Origin: Nocardia sp.
GTDB lineage: Bacteria > Actinomycetota > Actinomycetes > Mycobacteriales > Mycobacteriaceae
NCBI GenBank assembly: GCA_017354515.1
Contig: JAFMQT010000254.1
Span: forward strand, 1-6,818
Length of the DNA: 6,818 nucleotides
Direction: 5' to 3'
In this document: piece by piece, positions 1-6,818 of the stretch
Layout: every line of letters starts with the position of its first letter
Numbering within the stretch: the first letter of the stretch is position 1
Notes under the pieces: model-generated
The model's database searches: none
What the model saw: the letters and a program-made list of their open reading frames with translations, nothing else
Told to the model about the DNA's origin: nothing
Translations under genes and position numbers: made by a program

Positions 1-2
1 CT

Positions 3-1475
3 CTACGAACCGGCACCGACATTCGCCGCAGCGCTATCAGGGCTCGATGTCCGCGGCATCGCCAGCGTCGATCCGGCCAGGACGAGGGCGACGACGGCGA
101 GGGCGGCCATCATGGTGATCGCGCCGCCGAGGGTGTGCGAACGGAAGAACAGGGTCGTCAGCACGGCCAGACCGAGAGCGTTACCGACCTGTTCGACGGT
201 CGGCAGTATGCCGGAGGTTTCGGCCATCCGACCCGCGTCCAGACCGGACAGCATCACCGGTTGCAGCTGGACCTGGAACAGGCCGACGCCGAATCCGGCG
301 GCCGCTACCGGACCGGCGGCCAGCAGGGCGTACACGGCTCCCGAGGTCAGCCACAGGTACACCGCGCCCGCCACCATACACCCGCCGTAGAGCGCCATAC
401 CGGCGGCGAGAACACGAATCCCCCAGCGCCGCACCAGAATCAGTGACGCGAGGGCGCCACCGCCGGCGCCGAGGGCGAATAGGGTCATCACCATCGCGGT
501 ATGCCAGGGCGTGTAACCGAGGACATCCTGCATGGTGATCGAGGCCGCGAACACGAAGGCGGTGAACATCCCGAAGAACGCGCACACCAGCGCCGAGCCG
601 ATGCGAAATCCCTTGTCGCGGAAGATGTCCAGTCGTATCAGCGGGGCCCGGCCGCGCCCCGCCCGCCGGAGCTGATGCGCGAGAAACAGAAACGACACCG
701 CGACTCCGGCCAGCAGTAGCAGGACCGGTTGCCGGCACCACCCCCGCTGCTGCACCTGCGCCAGCGCGTAGACGAGCAACAGCAGCCCGGCGCCCGACAG
801 CGCCGCACCGCCGAGGTCGAGCCGGCCATGGGACGGTGGTCTGCCCAGGCGCAGATATCGCCATGCGAGCGCGAAGGCGGCAGCCCCGATGGGCAGATTG
901 ATCAGGAACACCGAACGCCACCCCCAGCCGCCGATGTCCAGGGTGATCAGCGCCCCGCCCAGCACCGGGCCGAGCATTCCGGCGAAGCCGGCGACACCGC
1001 CGTACAGCGCGAACACCAGGGGGTGACGTTCGCGCGGGAAGCTCGCGATCAGTATCGCGATGGTCTGCGCCGCCATACCCGCACCCGCCGCACCTTGCAC
1101 GACCCGCGCCACCACCAATTCGCCCGCTCCGGTGGATACTCCGCACCACAGTGAGGCGCCGGTGAACGCCACCACGGAGGTCAGGAACATGACGCGACGT
1201 CCAGCCAGCTCACCCAGCCGGGCAGCGATCAGCAAGGTGCAGGCGAAGGCCAGTGAATAGCCCGATATCACCAGCAGTTGCGCCGACCGCGACGCACGCA
1301 GGCCGGCCGTCAGGGTGGGCAGTGCGGTGTTGACGATGGTCACATCGATCATCTGCATGAAAACCGCGATCAGGCAGCCCGCGAAAACCAGCCAGGCGGG
1401 CAGTTCGGCGGCCACCAGCTCGCGCACAGCCCCCGCCACCCGAGTGGCGAGGGCCTGGTCAGTGTTCTCGGCCAT
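3..1475 (-). CDS. MFS exporter, DHA2 (EmrB/QacA-type, about 14 transmembrane segments)
   Basis: The 490-residue inner-membrane protein is a proton-driven major facilitator of the drug:H+ antiporter-2 type. Visible signatures are QMIDVTIVNTALP in the first helix (Asp44), motif A GELAGRRVMF after helix 2 (about 88-97), motif B VVARVVQGAAGAG in helix 4 (Arg124), motif C GMLGPVLGG in helix 5 (about 166-174), and the DHA2-typical WGWRSVFLINLPIG (about 184-197). I count about 14 hydrophobic segments between residues 27 and 472, with a soluble N-terminus of about 25 residues and a polar C-terminal tail. The length is normal and the stop (TAG) lies at bases 3-5. The ATG at 1475 is favoured because it gives the usual short N-terminus; its RBS is weak (GAGAG eight bases upstream). 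It is the last gene of the group within view. Such proteins export drugs, but in this context export of the locus's lipid product or of a precursor is plausible. The substrate cannot be read from sequence. Confidence 0.93.
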   Translation of the reverse strand: MAENTDQALATRVAGAVRELVAAELPAWLVFAGCLIAVFMQMIDVTIVNTALPTLTAGLRASRSAQLLVISGYSLAFACTLLIAARLGELAGRRVMFLTSVVAFTGASLWCGVSTGAGELVVARVVQGAAGAGMAAQTIAILIASFPRERHPLVFALYGGVAGFAGMLGPVLGGALITLDIGGWGWRSVFLINLPIGAAAFALAWRYLRLGRPPSHGRLDLGGAALSGAGLLLLVYALAQVQQRGWCRQPVLLLLAGVAVSFLFLAHQLRRAGRGRAPLIRLDIFRDKGFRIGSALVCAFFGMFTAFVFAASITMQDVLGYTPWHTAMVMTLFALGAGGGALASLILVRRWGIRVLAAGMALYGGCMVAGAVYLWLTSGAVYALLAAGPVAAAGFGVGLFQVQLQPVMLSGLDAGRMAETSGILPTVEQVGNALGLAVLTTLFFRSHTLGGAITMMAALAVVALVLAGSTLAMPRTSSPDSAAANVGAGS

Positions 1476-1509
1476 CGGCGTTACTCTCGGCCATCGGCGT
1501 ATCGGGCAT
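1459..1509 (-). CDS. Possible 16-codon coupling mini-ORF ahead of the transporter
   Basis: The stop of the 226-residue gene (TGA, 1511-1509) shares its last base with an ATG (TGATG). From there a 16-codon frame (MPDTPMAESNADGREH) runs to a TGA at 1461-1459, overlapping the first codons of the transporter (ATG 1475) in another frame. TGATG overlaps commonly support translational coupling, and a ribosome stopping at 1459 would sit beside the transporter start, which has only a weak RBS of its own. No Shine-Dalgarno site precedes the mini-ORF. It may be chance; the peptide itself shows no feature. Confidence 0.25.
   Translation of the reverse strand: MPDTPMAESNADGREH
1466..1500. repeat. 16-bp direct repeat duplicating the transporter start region
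   Basis: TCTCGGCCATCGGCGT occurs exactly at 1466-1481 and again at 1485-1500, a period of 19 bases. On the minus strand each copy carries an ATG followed by GCC GAG. The copies therefore place a second ATG at 1494, 19 bases before the transporter's ATG at 1475 and in a different frame. It looks like a small tandem duplication over the translation start. Confidence 0.85.
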
Positions 1510-2189
1510 CAGCCGGCCAGCTCCATCACCGCGCGCGGCGCGGAAATCGCCAGTGCCGTCGGGAAACTCGAGCTGACCAGTCGATGTGGCGGCGCGCACT
1601 CGAAGTATGCGGTGATCGGTGGCAGCAAACCTCCGATCACCTTGTCCAGCAGCGAGTTCACCTGTGCGAAGCTGGGCCGCAAACGCACCTGCCAGCAGTC
1701 GAAAGCCCCCGCGCCGACCTGGATCTCGGCCGGTTCGACCACCTTCGCGATCAGGGGCCAGTGCACCGAGAACGCCAGCCACACATCGATCGATCGCACG
1801 GTGTCCTCGGCGAATTCGAGACCACGAAGCAGCGTCAGCCCCGCCGCGATCGGCATGATGTCCGGCGGAAACGGGGTGGGCGGGCCGCCGATCGGCAGGT
1901 GGACGGTGTCGACGAAATGCACCTCCTCACTCGAGACCACCGTCCCGCGCGAGCGGGTCTCGGCCCGATAGTCGTGGGCGCGCAAGAACCCATCGGCCCG
2001 GCCGAACCGCTGCTCGATCGTCAGTTGCAGATCACGCCCGACGCCGGCGTCGAGAATCGTTCGGTAGCAACCGGCCTCGTGGGTGACCACGCTGCTCATC
2101 TCGAAACTCGACGGCAGCCCGGAGATTCCGACGGAGTACCGGCTCTTCTCACCGTCGGGTATCCCGGGATCACGGAACAGATTGTGCAC
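1509..2189 (-). CDS. Conserved-looking protein of unknown function, possibly DUF3108/TapB-like beta-barrel
   Basis: I do not recognise this 226-residue protein. It starts at a GTG at 2189 behind a perfect AGGAGG and lies 14 nt after the acyltransferase stop. There is no signal peptide and no clear membrane helix, so it is probably soluble and cytoplasmic. The N-terminal two thirds alternate short polar and hydrophobic stretches as in a beta-rich fold (RYSVGISGL near 17, QLTIEQRFG near 55, FLRAHDYRAETRS near 68). The segment VGAGAFDCWQVRL near 158 resembles the 'vpAGtFdCykv' strand I associate with DUF3108/TapB-like proteins; that link is weak. A Pro-rich loop (GGPPTPFPPD, 101-110) separates the halves. 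Its place between an acyltransferase and an exporter suggests a role in binding, presenting or modifying the lipid, but no catalytic motif is visible. Reading frame, RBS and operon position make the gene itself convincing; the function is open. Confidence 0.85.
   Translation of the reverse strand: MHNLFRDPGIPDGEKSRYSVGISGLPSSFEMSSVVTHEAGCYRTILDAGVGRDLQLTIEQRFGRADGFLRAHDYRAETRSRGTVVSSEEVHFVDTVHLPIGGPPTPFPPDIMPIAAGLTLLRGLEFAEDTVRSIDVWLAFSVHWPLIAKVVEPAEIQVGAGAFDCWQVRLRPSFAQVNSLLDKVIGGLLPPITAYFECAPPHRLVSSSFPTALAISAPRAVMELAG
1611..1641. repeat. Inverted repeat / potential RNA hairpin inside the 226-residue gene
   Basis: The arms GGTGATCGGTGG (1611-1622) and CCTCCGATCACC (1630-1641) are complementary at 11 of 12 positions, with one T-T mismatch and a 7-base loop. 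It lies within the coding sequence for VIGGLLPPIT, about 100 bases before the stop. There is no following T-run on the minus strand, so it is not a standard intrinsic terminator. The mRNA could fold here, but coding constraint alone could also produce it. Confidence 0.6.
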
Positions 2190-2193
2190 GAAA

Positions 2194-2199
2194 CCTCCT
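2194..2199 (-). promoter_or_regulatory. Strong Shine-Dalgarno site of the 226-residue gene
   Basis: The minus strand reads AGGAGG followed by four bases (TTTC) and then GTG at 2189. This perfect ribosome binding site lies inside the 14-nt gap after the acyltransferase stop. It fixes the GTG as the start and shows that the gene has its own efficient initiation. Confidence 0.85.
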
Positions 2200-2203
2200 G
2201 ATC

Positions 2204-3610
2204 TCAGCGTGATTCCGTGGCCGTATCGAGCATCGACGCGAAAACCGATCGCATGGAGGCGATATACCGCTCCACCGAGTCGTGCGCTACCTCGGTGTCG
2301 GGGTAGATCACACTCAGGGTGGTCCCCGAAGGCAGCCGGTTGACCCAGATCAGCACCTCCTCCGACGCCGCGCGGTTGGCGTACACACCGGCGGTGACCT
2401 CGTCGAAGAACTCGTGGCCGAGGAAGTCCCGGGCGTCGATGAACGAGATCATCGGCGTCACCCAGCCGGGTTCGGCCTTGATCTCCGAATCGGCGGGCAG
2501 TAATTCCAGTACCCGATGAAAGGAGGTGGGCGCCAGGCGAAGTCCGTTCTCGTAGGAGCGCTGCGCCAGGACCAGCGCCCGGCTCAGCGGCGTCGTCGGG
2601 CCCAGCGGGAAGGCGACCGGAACCAGGGTCACATACCAGCCGACCGAATTGCCCTCCGCCGCCGAGGTCCGGGTGCTGACCGGCGTCATACCGAAGTAGT
2701 AGTCCGAATCGGTGAGCCGGCGCTCGGCCAGCGCCGCAGCTGCGAATACTCCACCGACGAACTCGGCGTCATGGGCCCGGCACACCTGTTCGAAGCGCGA
2801 GGCCTGATCGGAGTCCAGCAGTTCGACGGTCCGGTGCGCACTGCGATGGTATCCCTCCGAGCTCTTCCCGAGATCCAGCGGGAAGGCCGGGAGCCGGTTG
2901 TCGTTGCCGCGCAACAACTCCAGCCATTTGCGCACGCCGGGCGAGGACAGTGTGAGCTGCGAACTGTAGGCGCGTTCGGTCACGCAGTAGTCCAGATAGC
3001 TGGCCACCGGCGGCAGGGAGCCGGTCTCACCGGACAGCTCGGCCGCGTACAGCTGTGCGAAATCCGATGCGGACAGATACTGCCCCAATCCGTCGGTGTG
3101 CAGATGGTCGACAGCGAGATACACCGTCGTCGACTCGCCGTGTTCGACCGCGCCGAAGGTGAAGCAATCCCATTGGAACGGACCGGGAGTCGTCTTCTCG
3201 ACGTGCTGGCGGATCGACGCGGCATCGTCGATCCACCCGTAGTCGACGGGGACGAAATCGACCGCCTCCTCCGGTACCAGATGGCGCCGCACGGCGCCGG
3301 AGGAGTCGATATCGAACCAGGTCCGAAAGGTGTCGTGCCGCAGCAGGAAGGTGTTGACGATCGAGGTCATCACCTCGCGTCCGAGATCGCCGACCGGAAT
3401 CTCCGCGGTGACCAGGCACAGGCCCGAGAAGCGGAATTCGGCGGCCGAATGCCGGTCGGCCAGGCGCAGATACTGCTCCTGCTGGAGCGAGGGCGGTGCC
3501 GGATGCGGCGGCGCCGCCTGGGCGCGCGCCACCGATTCCGGTGAGGCGACCCAGGTGATCAGCCGGCCCGGCGCCGGCTCCCACTCGTCGATGAGACCGA
3601 AGTCGACCAT
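2204..3610 (-). CDS. papA: PapA1/PapA2-like acyltransferase (condensation-domain superfamily)
   Basis: The 468-residue protein belongs to the polyketide-associated acyltransferases, which move an acyl chain from a synthase carrier domain or CoA onto an alcohol. The catalytic motif HxxxDG is intact as HLHTDG (H169, D173, G174). The residue before H169 is Asp, so the first His of the HHxxxDG form seen in peptide synthetases is absent. As I remember M. tuberculosis PapA2, the length and several stretches agree: a W-P-G-W start (EWEPAPGRLITW), RHDT near 91, QWDCF near 146, GGVFA-AALAER near 286, and a C-terminal WVNR. I place the start at the ATG at 3610, with GAGG five bases upstream; an in-frame GTG at 3664 would add 18 residues unlike the family. 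It follows the synthase by 40 nt, so the synthase product is the likely donor. The acceptor may be trehalose or another sugar, but that is inference. No signal peptide is seen, consistent with a cytoplasmic enzyme. Confidence 0.92.
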   Translation of the reverse strand: MVDFGLIDEWEPAPGRLITWVASPESVARAQAAPPHPAPPSLQQEQYLRLADRHSAAEFRFSGLCLVTAEIPVGDLGREVMTSIVNTFLLRHDTFRTWFDIDSSGAVRRHLVPEEAVDFVPVDYGWIDDAASIRQHVEKTTPGPFQWDCFTFGAVEHGESTTVYLAVDHLHTDGLGQYLSASDFAQLYAAELSGETGSLPPVASYLDYCVTERAYSSQLTLSSPGVRKWLELLRGNDNRLPAFPLDLGKSSEGYHRSAHRTVELLDSDQASRFEQVCRAHDAEFVGGVFAAAALAERRLTDSDYYFGMTPVSTRTSAAEGNSVGWYVTLVPVAFPLGPTTPLSRALVLAQRSYENGLRLAPTSFHRVLELLPADSEIKAEPGWVTPMISFIDARDFLGHEFFDEVTAGVYANRAASEEVLIWVNRLPSGTTLSVIYPDTEVAHDSVERYIASMRSVFASMLDTATESR

Positions 3611-3615
3611 GATTA

Positions 3616-3619
3616 CCTC
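3616..3619 (-). promoter_or_regulatory. Shine-Dalgarno site deciding the acyltransferase start
   Basis: The minus strand reads AACGAGGTAATC directly before ATG at 3610, giving GAGG with a five-base spacer. No comparable site precedes the in-frame GTG at 3664 or ATG at 3646, and the protein from 3610 begins as PapA proteins do. With this start the gap to the synthase stop is 40 nt instead of an overlap. Confidence 0.75.
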
Positions 3620-3650
3620 GTTTCCACGCGCGGTCGCGCTGACCATCGCG

Positions 3651-6600
3651 TCATCGGCTGGCACCGGCCATTTCGGCGACCGCCCCCGCGGCCGAGCCGT
3701 TCCCGTTCACGGCGGTCCCGGACCCGTTCGTTGCGGCGTCGACGGTCACCGGCACCGGATCGGCGCCGGGCTGCCCGCCGCCGGGTTCGTGCGCCAGGAT
3801 CAATTCGGCCACCTTGGGACCGGCCTGCTCCAGGCTGAACGAGCGGCCCATCTGCAGCGACATCAGGTCGATGCCGAGCGATTTGGTGACCCGGGCACCG
3901 AGTTCGACCGCCATCAGCGAATCCAGGCCCAGTTCCGGCACCGGGATCGTCATATCGATGGACTCCACCGACACCCCCATCACCTCCGCCAGTTCCGCGG
4001 CCATCAGACGGGCGATGTGCGGGCCGCGTTTGGCTTCCTCCATCGCGGCCAATTCCTCACGCAACCGGGCCAATTCGGAGGTGTCCTTGGCCGAGGCCCG
4101 GGCCAGGGCGATGGTGCGGCCGGTGCGTGCCAGCTGCGGGAAGGTTCCGGTCAGCTTGGCCCAATCGGTGGGGATGACCGCCGCCCGGCTCACCCCCAGG
4201 CGCAGCGTCTGTTCCAGATACGCGGTGGCGTCGGCCATATCGATGGGCCCGAATCCGACGAGGTCGAGATACTTCTCCGAGGTCTCGTTCGCGGCCATAC
4301 CGCCGGCGCCGGACAGGTGGCCCCAGCCCACGCACAGCGCCCGCTCTCCCGCGCGCGCCCACCGCTCGGCCAGCGACTCCACCGCGATATTGGCCGCGCA
4401 GTAACTGAACTGGCCGTAGATGCCGTACATGGATCCGCCTGAGGAGCAGAGCACGAACATGTCGAGGGCGATGCCGGCATCGTGTACCGCGCGGTGCACG
4501 ATCTGCGCACCGTGCACCTTGGGCCGGTACACCCGATCGAGTTGTGCGAGTTCCATTTTGGCGAGGTTGTTGTCGGCGACGGCGCCCGCGGCGTGGAACA
4601 CTCCGCGCAGCGGGTGTTCGGGGCTGTGGGCTCGCTCCACCACCTCGGAGACGGCCTGCGCGTCGGTCACATCGGCCAGTTCGGACACGATGTCGACGCC
4701 GACGGCCTGCCACGCTTCCAGCTGGCGCCGGGCCTCCTCGGTGCTGGCGCCGCTGCGGCCCAGCAGCACCAGCCGCCGCGCGCCGCGCAGCGTCAGCCAA
4801 CGGCCGATCGCCAGGCCGAAACCGCCGAAGCCGCCGGTGATGAGATAGGTCGCGGCGGGATCGATCTCGATATTCGGCAGATGCGGGCGCACGGACGGCT
4901 GCGGGGAATCCATCCGCAGGGCGATGCGGGCCAGTCGCGAGGAACGCAGCGTTTCCTCGAAGGCCTTGCTCACCTCGCCGGTGTCGAACATCTGGTACGG
5001 CAGCGGCCGGTAGGTGCCGTCGGTGACCTTCTCGAACACCCGCTGCACCAGATTCGCCAGGCGCTGCGGGCGCACGGCGACCAGCCGGTCCAGATCCATC
5101 GAGAAATAGGAGAGGTTCTTGTCGAAATTCGACAGCTCCAGCAGCCCACCGGTGTAGATGTCGGCCTTGCCGACTTCCACGATGCGCCCGAATTCGGCTG
5201 CGGCATTGAAGTTCTGGCGCAGGATCTCACCGGGTGCGCTGCTGACGATCACATCGGCGCCGGCGCCGCCGGTGAAGTCGAGAACCTCGTCGACGAAGTT
5301 CAGTGAGCGTGAGTTCACGGCGTGATCGGCGCCCATCGCGAGCACATGGGCGCGGCGTTCGGCGGTACTGGCGGTACCGATGATGCGGGCGCCTCGTGCC
5401 TTGGCGACCTGAATGGCCGCGGTGCCGACGCCCCCGGCGGCGCCGTGGATCAGCACGGTTTCGCCCGGTTCCAGCCGGGCCAGATCCAGCAGCGCGTATT
5501 CGGCGGTTCCGAAGGCGATGATGCTGGTGCAGTGGCCCGGATCGGTGCCGGCGGGTAGCACCACCGCGAGCCCGCGATCGACGACCGCGAAGCGGCGCAT
5601 CATGCCCTTCTCGGCCACCGCGACCAGATCGCCCGGCGCCACGTCCTCGACGCCCTCGCCGACCCGCACGACGGTCCCGACGCCCTCCATTCCGGGTACG
5701 GTGCCGAAATAGGTTGGTGCGAGCTCGCGTTCGCCGAGCAGGCCGATGATTTTCAGCGGATCCTTGTAGTTGAGGCCGATGACGTGCATGCGGACCTCGA
5801 GCCGGCCGGGACCGGGTTCGGGCCGCGGGCACTGCCGCCAGGCCAGCGCCGACAGCAGCCGGTTGCGCGGCATATCGAGTTCGAAGTTGGCCTCCGGATC
5901 GGTGATCGGGGCCGAGGTGTCCAGCTCCTCTAGCTGATCGGGCAGCGGTTTGGTCACCACCGGCGCCCACCGTCTGCCCTCGCGCAGTACCACTTCGTCG
6001 CAGTTGTCGTGGGAGAAGGCGCCCGGCACGGCGAGCTCGTCCAGCAGATCGGCCTGCGCCGTGGCGGGTTCGATATCCACCAGCCGCCAGCGCAACGCGG
6101 TTTGCTCGTTGAGCAGGACGCGCCGCGCGCCGGCCAGGGCCGCGTGTGCGGTGTCGGGCAGCGCCGGGGTGTCCGGCAGTGCGAACGCGTTCTCGGTGAC
6201 GAGGCTGCAATGAATCGCGCCGTCGCCGAAAATTGCTTGCGGAGAGCCATTCTCGGTATGCGGGTTCGCGAAGTCGGCGATCGCCACCGCGAGGCGTTTC
6301 AGCGTCCACAGTTCGGTGACGTCGTCGGTAACGGTGCCGGCGACCACGCAGATGTGCAGGCGCTGGGTGTCATCGGCATGCGCGGCCCGAAGATTGTCCA
6401 GCAGCGCCGATTCGAGCTCGGCATCATCGGAATCGGCCACCTGCAGCCGCGATCCCGGGATCGCCGCGGCCAGCTCGGCGGCGCGGCCGCCCTCGCCCAG
6501 CCCGATCACCAGGGTGCTGACCGAACCCGAGTCGGCCAGGGCGGCCGGATCGATCCGATCGCGCTCCTCCAGCGTCTCCCGGTAGTAGAAGTCCGCCATC

Positions 6601-6818
6601 CGGTGCAGCGGATCATCGCCCGGTTTCAACGCGCCGATCTGCAGCCCCGACAGGCGCGCGACCAGGTTGTGGTCGGCGTCGAGCAATTCGACATCGGCGC
6701 GCAGCCGGGCGTGCGGGGTCCGGCGGGCGACGACGGTGATCGTTTCAGGTAGTTCGGCGAGCAACCGGACGGCGGCGACACCGACCGGAACCATCACGCC
6801 TTCGTCGATCCGCTCGTC
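3651..6818 (-). CDS. Reducing type I polyketide synthase, Mas/Pks2-like, C-terminal part (partial at window edge)
   Basis: This is the C-terminal part of a large multidomain synthase that extends and fully reduces an acyl chain held on its own carrier domain in the cytoplasm. The frame stays open to base 6818, so the 5' end is missing; KS and AT should lie upstream. Counting residues from the GTG at 6797, the order is: end of a DH hotdog fold (about 1-60, VPVGVAAVRL), a pseudo-KR (about 90-255), ER (about 305-628, NADPH loop HGAAGGVG at 451), KR (about 648-835, TGGFGGFG at 654; catalytic candidates K760, S786, Y799, N803) and ACP (about 925-1002, GLDSL with S960 for phosphopantetheine). KR Asp742 in HAAGAVAD matches the key Asp of the B-type LDD motif, suggesting a D-configured hydroxyl. 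A Gly/Ala/Asn-rich tail of about 45 residues follows. No thioesterase is present, so release probably depends on the downstream PapA-like enzyme. The DH-pseudoKR-ER-KR-ACP order matches mycobacterial Mas and Pks2. Family call is firm; product and methyl branching are unknown. Confidence 0.95.
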   Translation of the reverse strand, partial: DERIDEGVMVPVGVAAVRLLAELPETITVVARRTPHARLRADVELLDADHNLVARLSGLQIGALKPGDDPLHRMADFYYRETLEERDRIDPAALADSGSVSTLVIGLGEGGRAAELAAAIPGSRLQVADSDDAELESALLDNLRAAHADDTQRLHICVVAGTVTDDVTELWTLKRLAVAIADFANPHTENGSPQAIFGDGAIHCSLVTENAFALPDTPALPDTAHAALAGARRVLLNEQTALRWRLVDIEPATAQADLLDELAVPGAFSHDNCDEVVLREGRRWAPVVTKPLPDQLEELDTSAPITDPEANFELDMPRNRLLSALAWRQCPRPEPGPGRLEVRMHVIGLNYKDPLKIIGLLGERELAPTYFGTVPGMEGVGTVVRVGEGVEDVAPGDLVAVAEKGMMRRFAVVDRGLAVVLPAGTDPGHCTSIIAFGTAEYALLDLARLEPGETVLIHGAAGGVGTAAIQVAKARGARIIGTASTAERRAHVLAMGADHAVNSRSLNFVDEVLDFTGGAGADVIVSSAPGEILRQNFNAAAEFGRIVEVGKADIYTGGLLELSNFDKNLSYFSMDLDRLVAVRPQRLANLVQRVFEKVTDGTYRPLPYQMFDTGEVSKAFEETLRSSRLARIALRMDSPQPSVRPHLPNIEIDPAATYLITGGFGGFGLAIGRWLTLRGARRLVLLGRSGASTEEARRQLEAWQAVGVDIVSELADVTDAQAVSEVVERAHSPEHPLRGVFHAAGAVADNNLAKMELAQLDRVYRPKVHGAQIVHRAVHDAGIALDMFVLCSSGGSMYGIYGQFSYCAANIAVESLAERWARAGERALCVGWGHLSGAGGMAANETSEKYLDLVGFGPIDMADATAYLEQTLRLGVSRAAVIPTDWAKLTGTFPQLARTGRTIALARASAKDTSELARLREELAAMEEAKRGPHIARLMAAELAEVMGVSVESIDMTIPVPELGLDSLMAVELGARVTKSLGIDLMSLQMGRSFSLEQAGPKVAELILAHEPGGGQPGADPVPVTVDAATNGSGTAVNGNGSAAGAVAEMAGASR

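Noticed and set aside
1278..2201. Plus-strand open frame of 307 codons opposite the unknown and transporter genes
   Set aside because: Its product is Arg/Gln/His-rich with no family pattern. It is a by-product of GC-rich codon use on the opposite strand.
3611..3664. Longer acyltransferase start at GTG 3664, overlapping the synthase stop
   Set aside because: The extra 18 residues do not resemble PapA N-termini and no good RBS precedes the GTG, whereas ATG 3610 has GAGG at ideal spacing.
2516..4442. Two long overlapping plus-strand open frames (342 and 370 codons) opposite papA and the synthase
   Set aside because: Their translations are low-complexity and Arg/Gly-rich, and they lie antisense to a recognisable acyltransferase and synthase. 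No domain is visible.
5364..5387. Small palindrome CGGTAC-tggcg-GTACCG in the ER coding region
   Set aside because: The six-base arms inside conserved coding sequence are expected by chance in GC-rich DNA.
4482..6752. Plus-strand frames of 274 and 247 codons and a minus-strand frame of 360 codons over the synthase
   Set aside because: They overlap intact ER, KR and pseudo-KR coding sequence in other frames. The synthase frame alone carries conserved motifs.
6797..6818. GTG at 6797 as a true start of the synthase
   Set aside because: The frame is open to the window edge, and the residues around it (GVMVPVGVAAVRL) continue a DH fold, so it is an internal codon of a larger protein.

Overview
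The window is GC-rich actinobacterial DNA with four genes, all on the minus strand and closely spaced. Their transcription order is: type I polyketide synthase (3651-6818, cut by the right edge), PapA-family acyltransferase (2204-3610), a 226-residue protein of unknown function (1509-2189), and a DHA2-type MFS exporter (3-1475). The pairing of a Mas/Pks2-like synthase with a PapA1/PapA2-like acyltransferase is typical of mycolic-acid bacteria (Mycobacteriales: Mycobacterium, Nocardia, Gordonia and relatives). I favour Nocardia or a close relative, but the sequence does not settle the genus.

Layout, right to left: the synthase fragment holds the end of a DH domain, a degenerate structural KR, then ER, KR and ACP, and a low-complexity tail with no thioesterase. 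A 40-nt gap with a good ribosome binding site leads to the acyltransferase. A 14-nt gap with a perfect AGGAGG leads to the unknown gene. A 33-nt gap, which holds a 16-bp direct repeat and a possible coupling mini-ORF, leads to the transporter. The spacing suggests one operon whose promoter lies to the right of the window. No gap is long enough to hold an unannotated gene, and I see no RNA gene, insertion sequence, CRISPR array or convincing terminator.

How they could work together (inference): the synthase builds a fully reduced, possibly methyl-branched fatty acyl chain on its ACP. The PapA-like enzyme takes the chain off and esterifies it to a sugar or other alcohol, as PapA1/PapA2 do with trehalose in M. 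tuberculosis sulfolipid assembly. The transporter would move the lipid or an intermediate across the membrane. In the well-known mycobacterial loci this step is done by an MmpL (RND) protein, so an MFS gene here, next to an unknown beta-rich soluble protein, is the most distinctive aspect. The locus probably makes an undescribed acylated lipid, but the key substrate clues (KS, AT, any FadD loading enzyme) lie outside the window.
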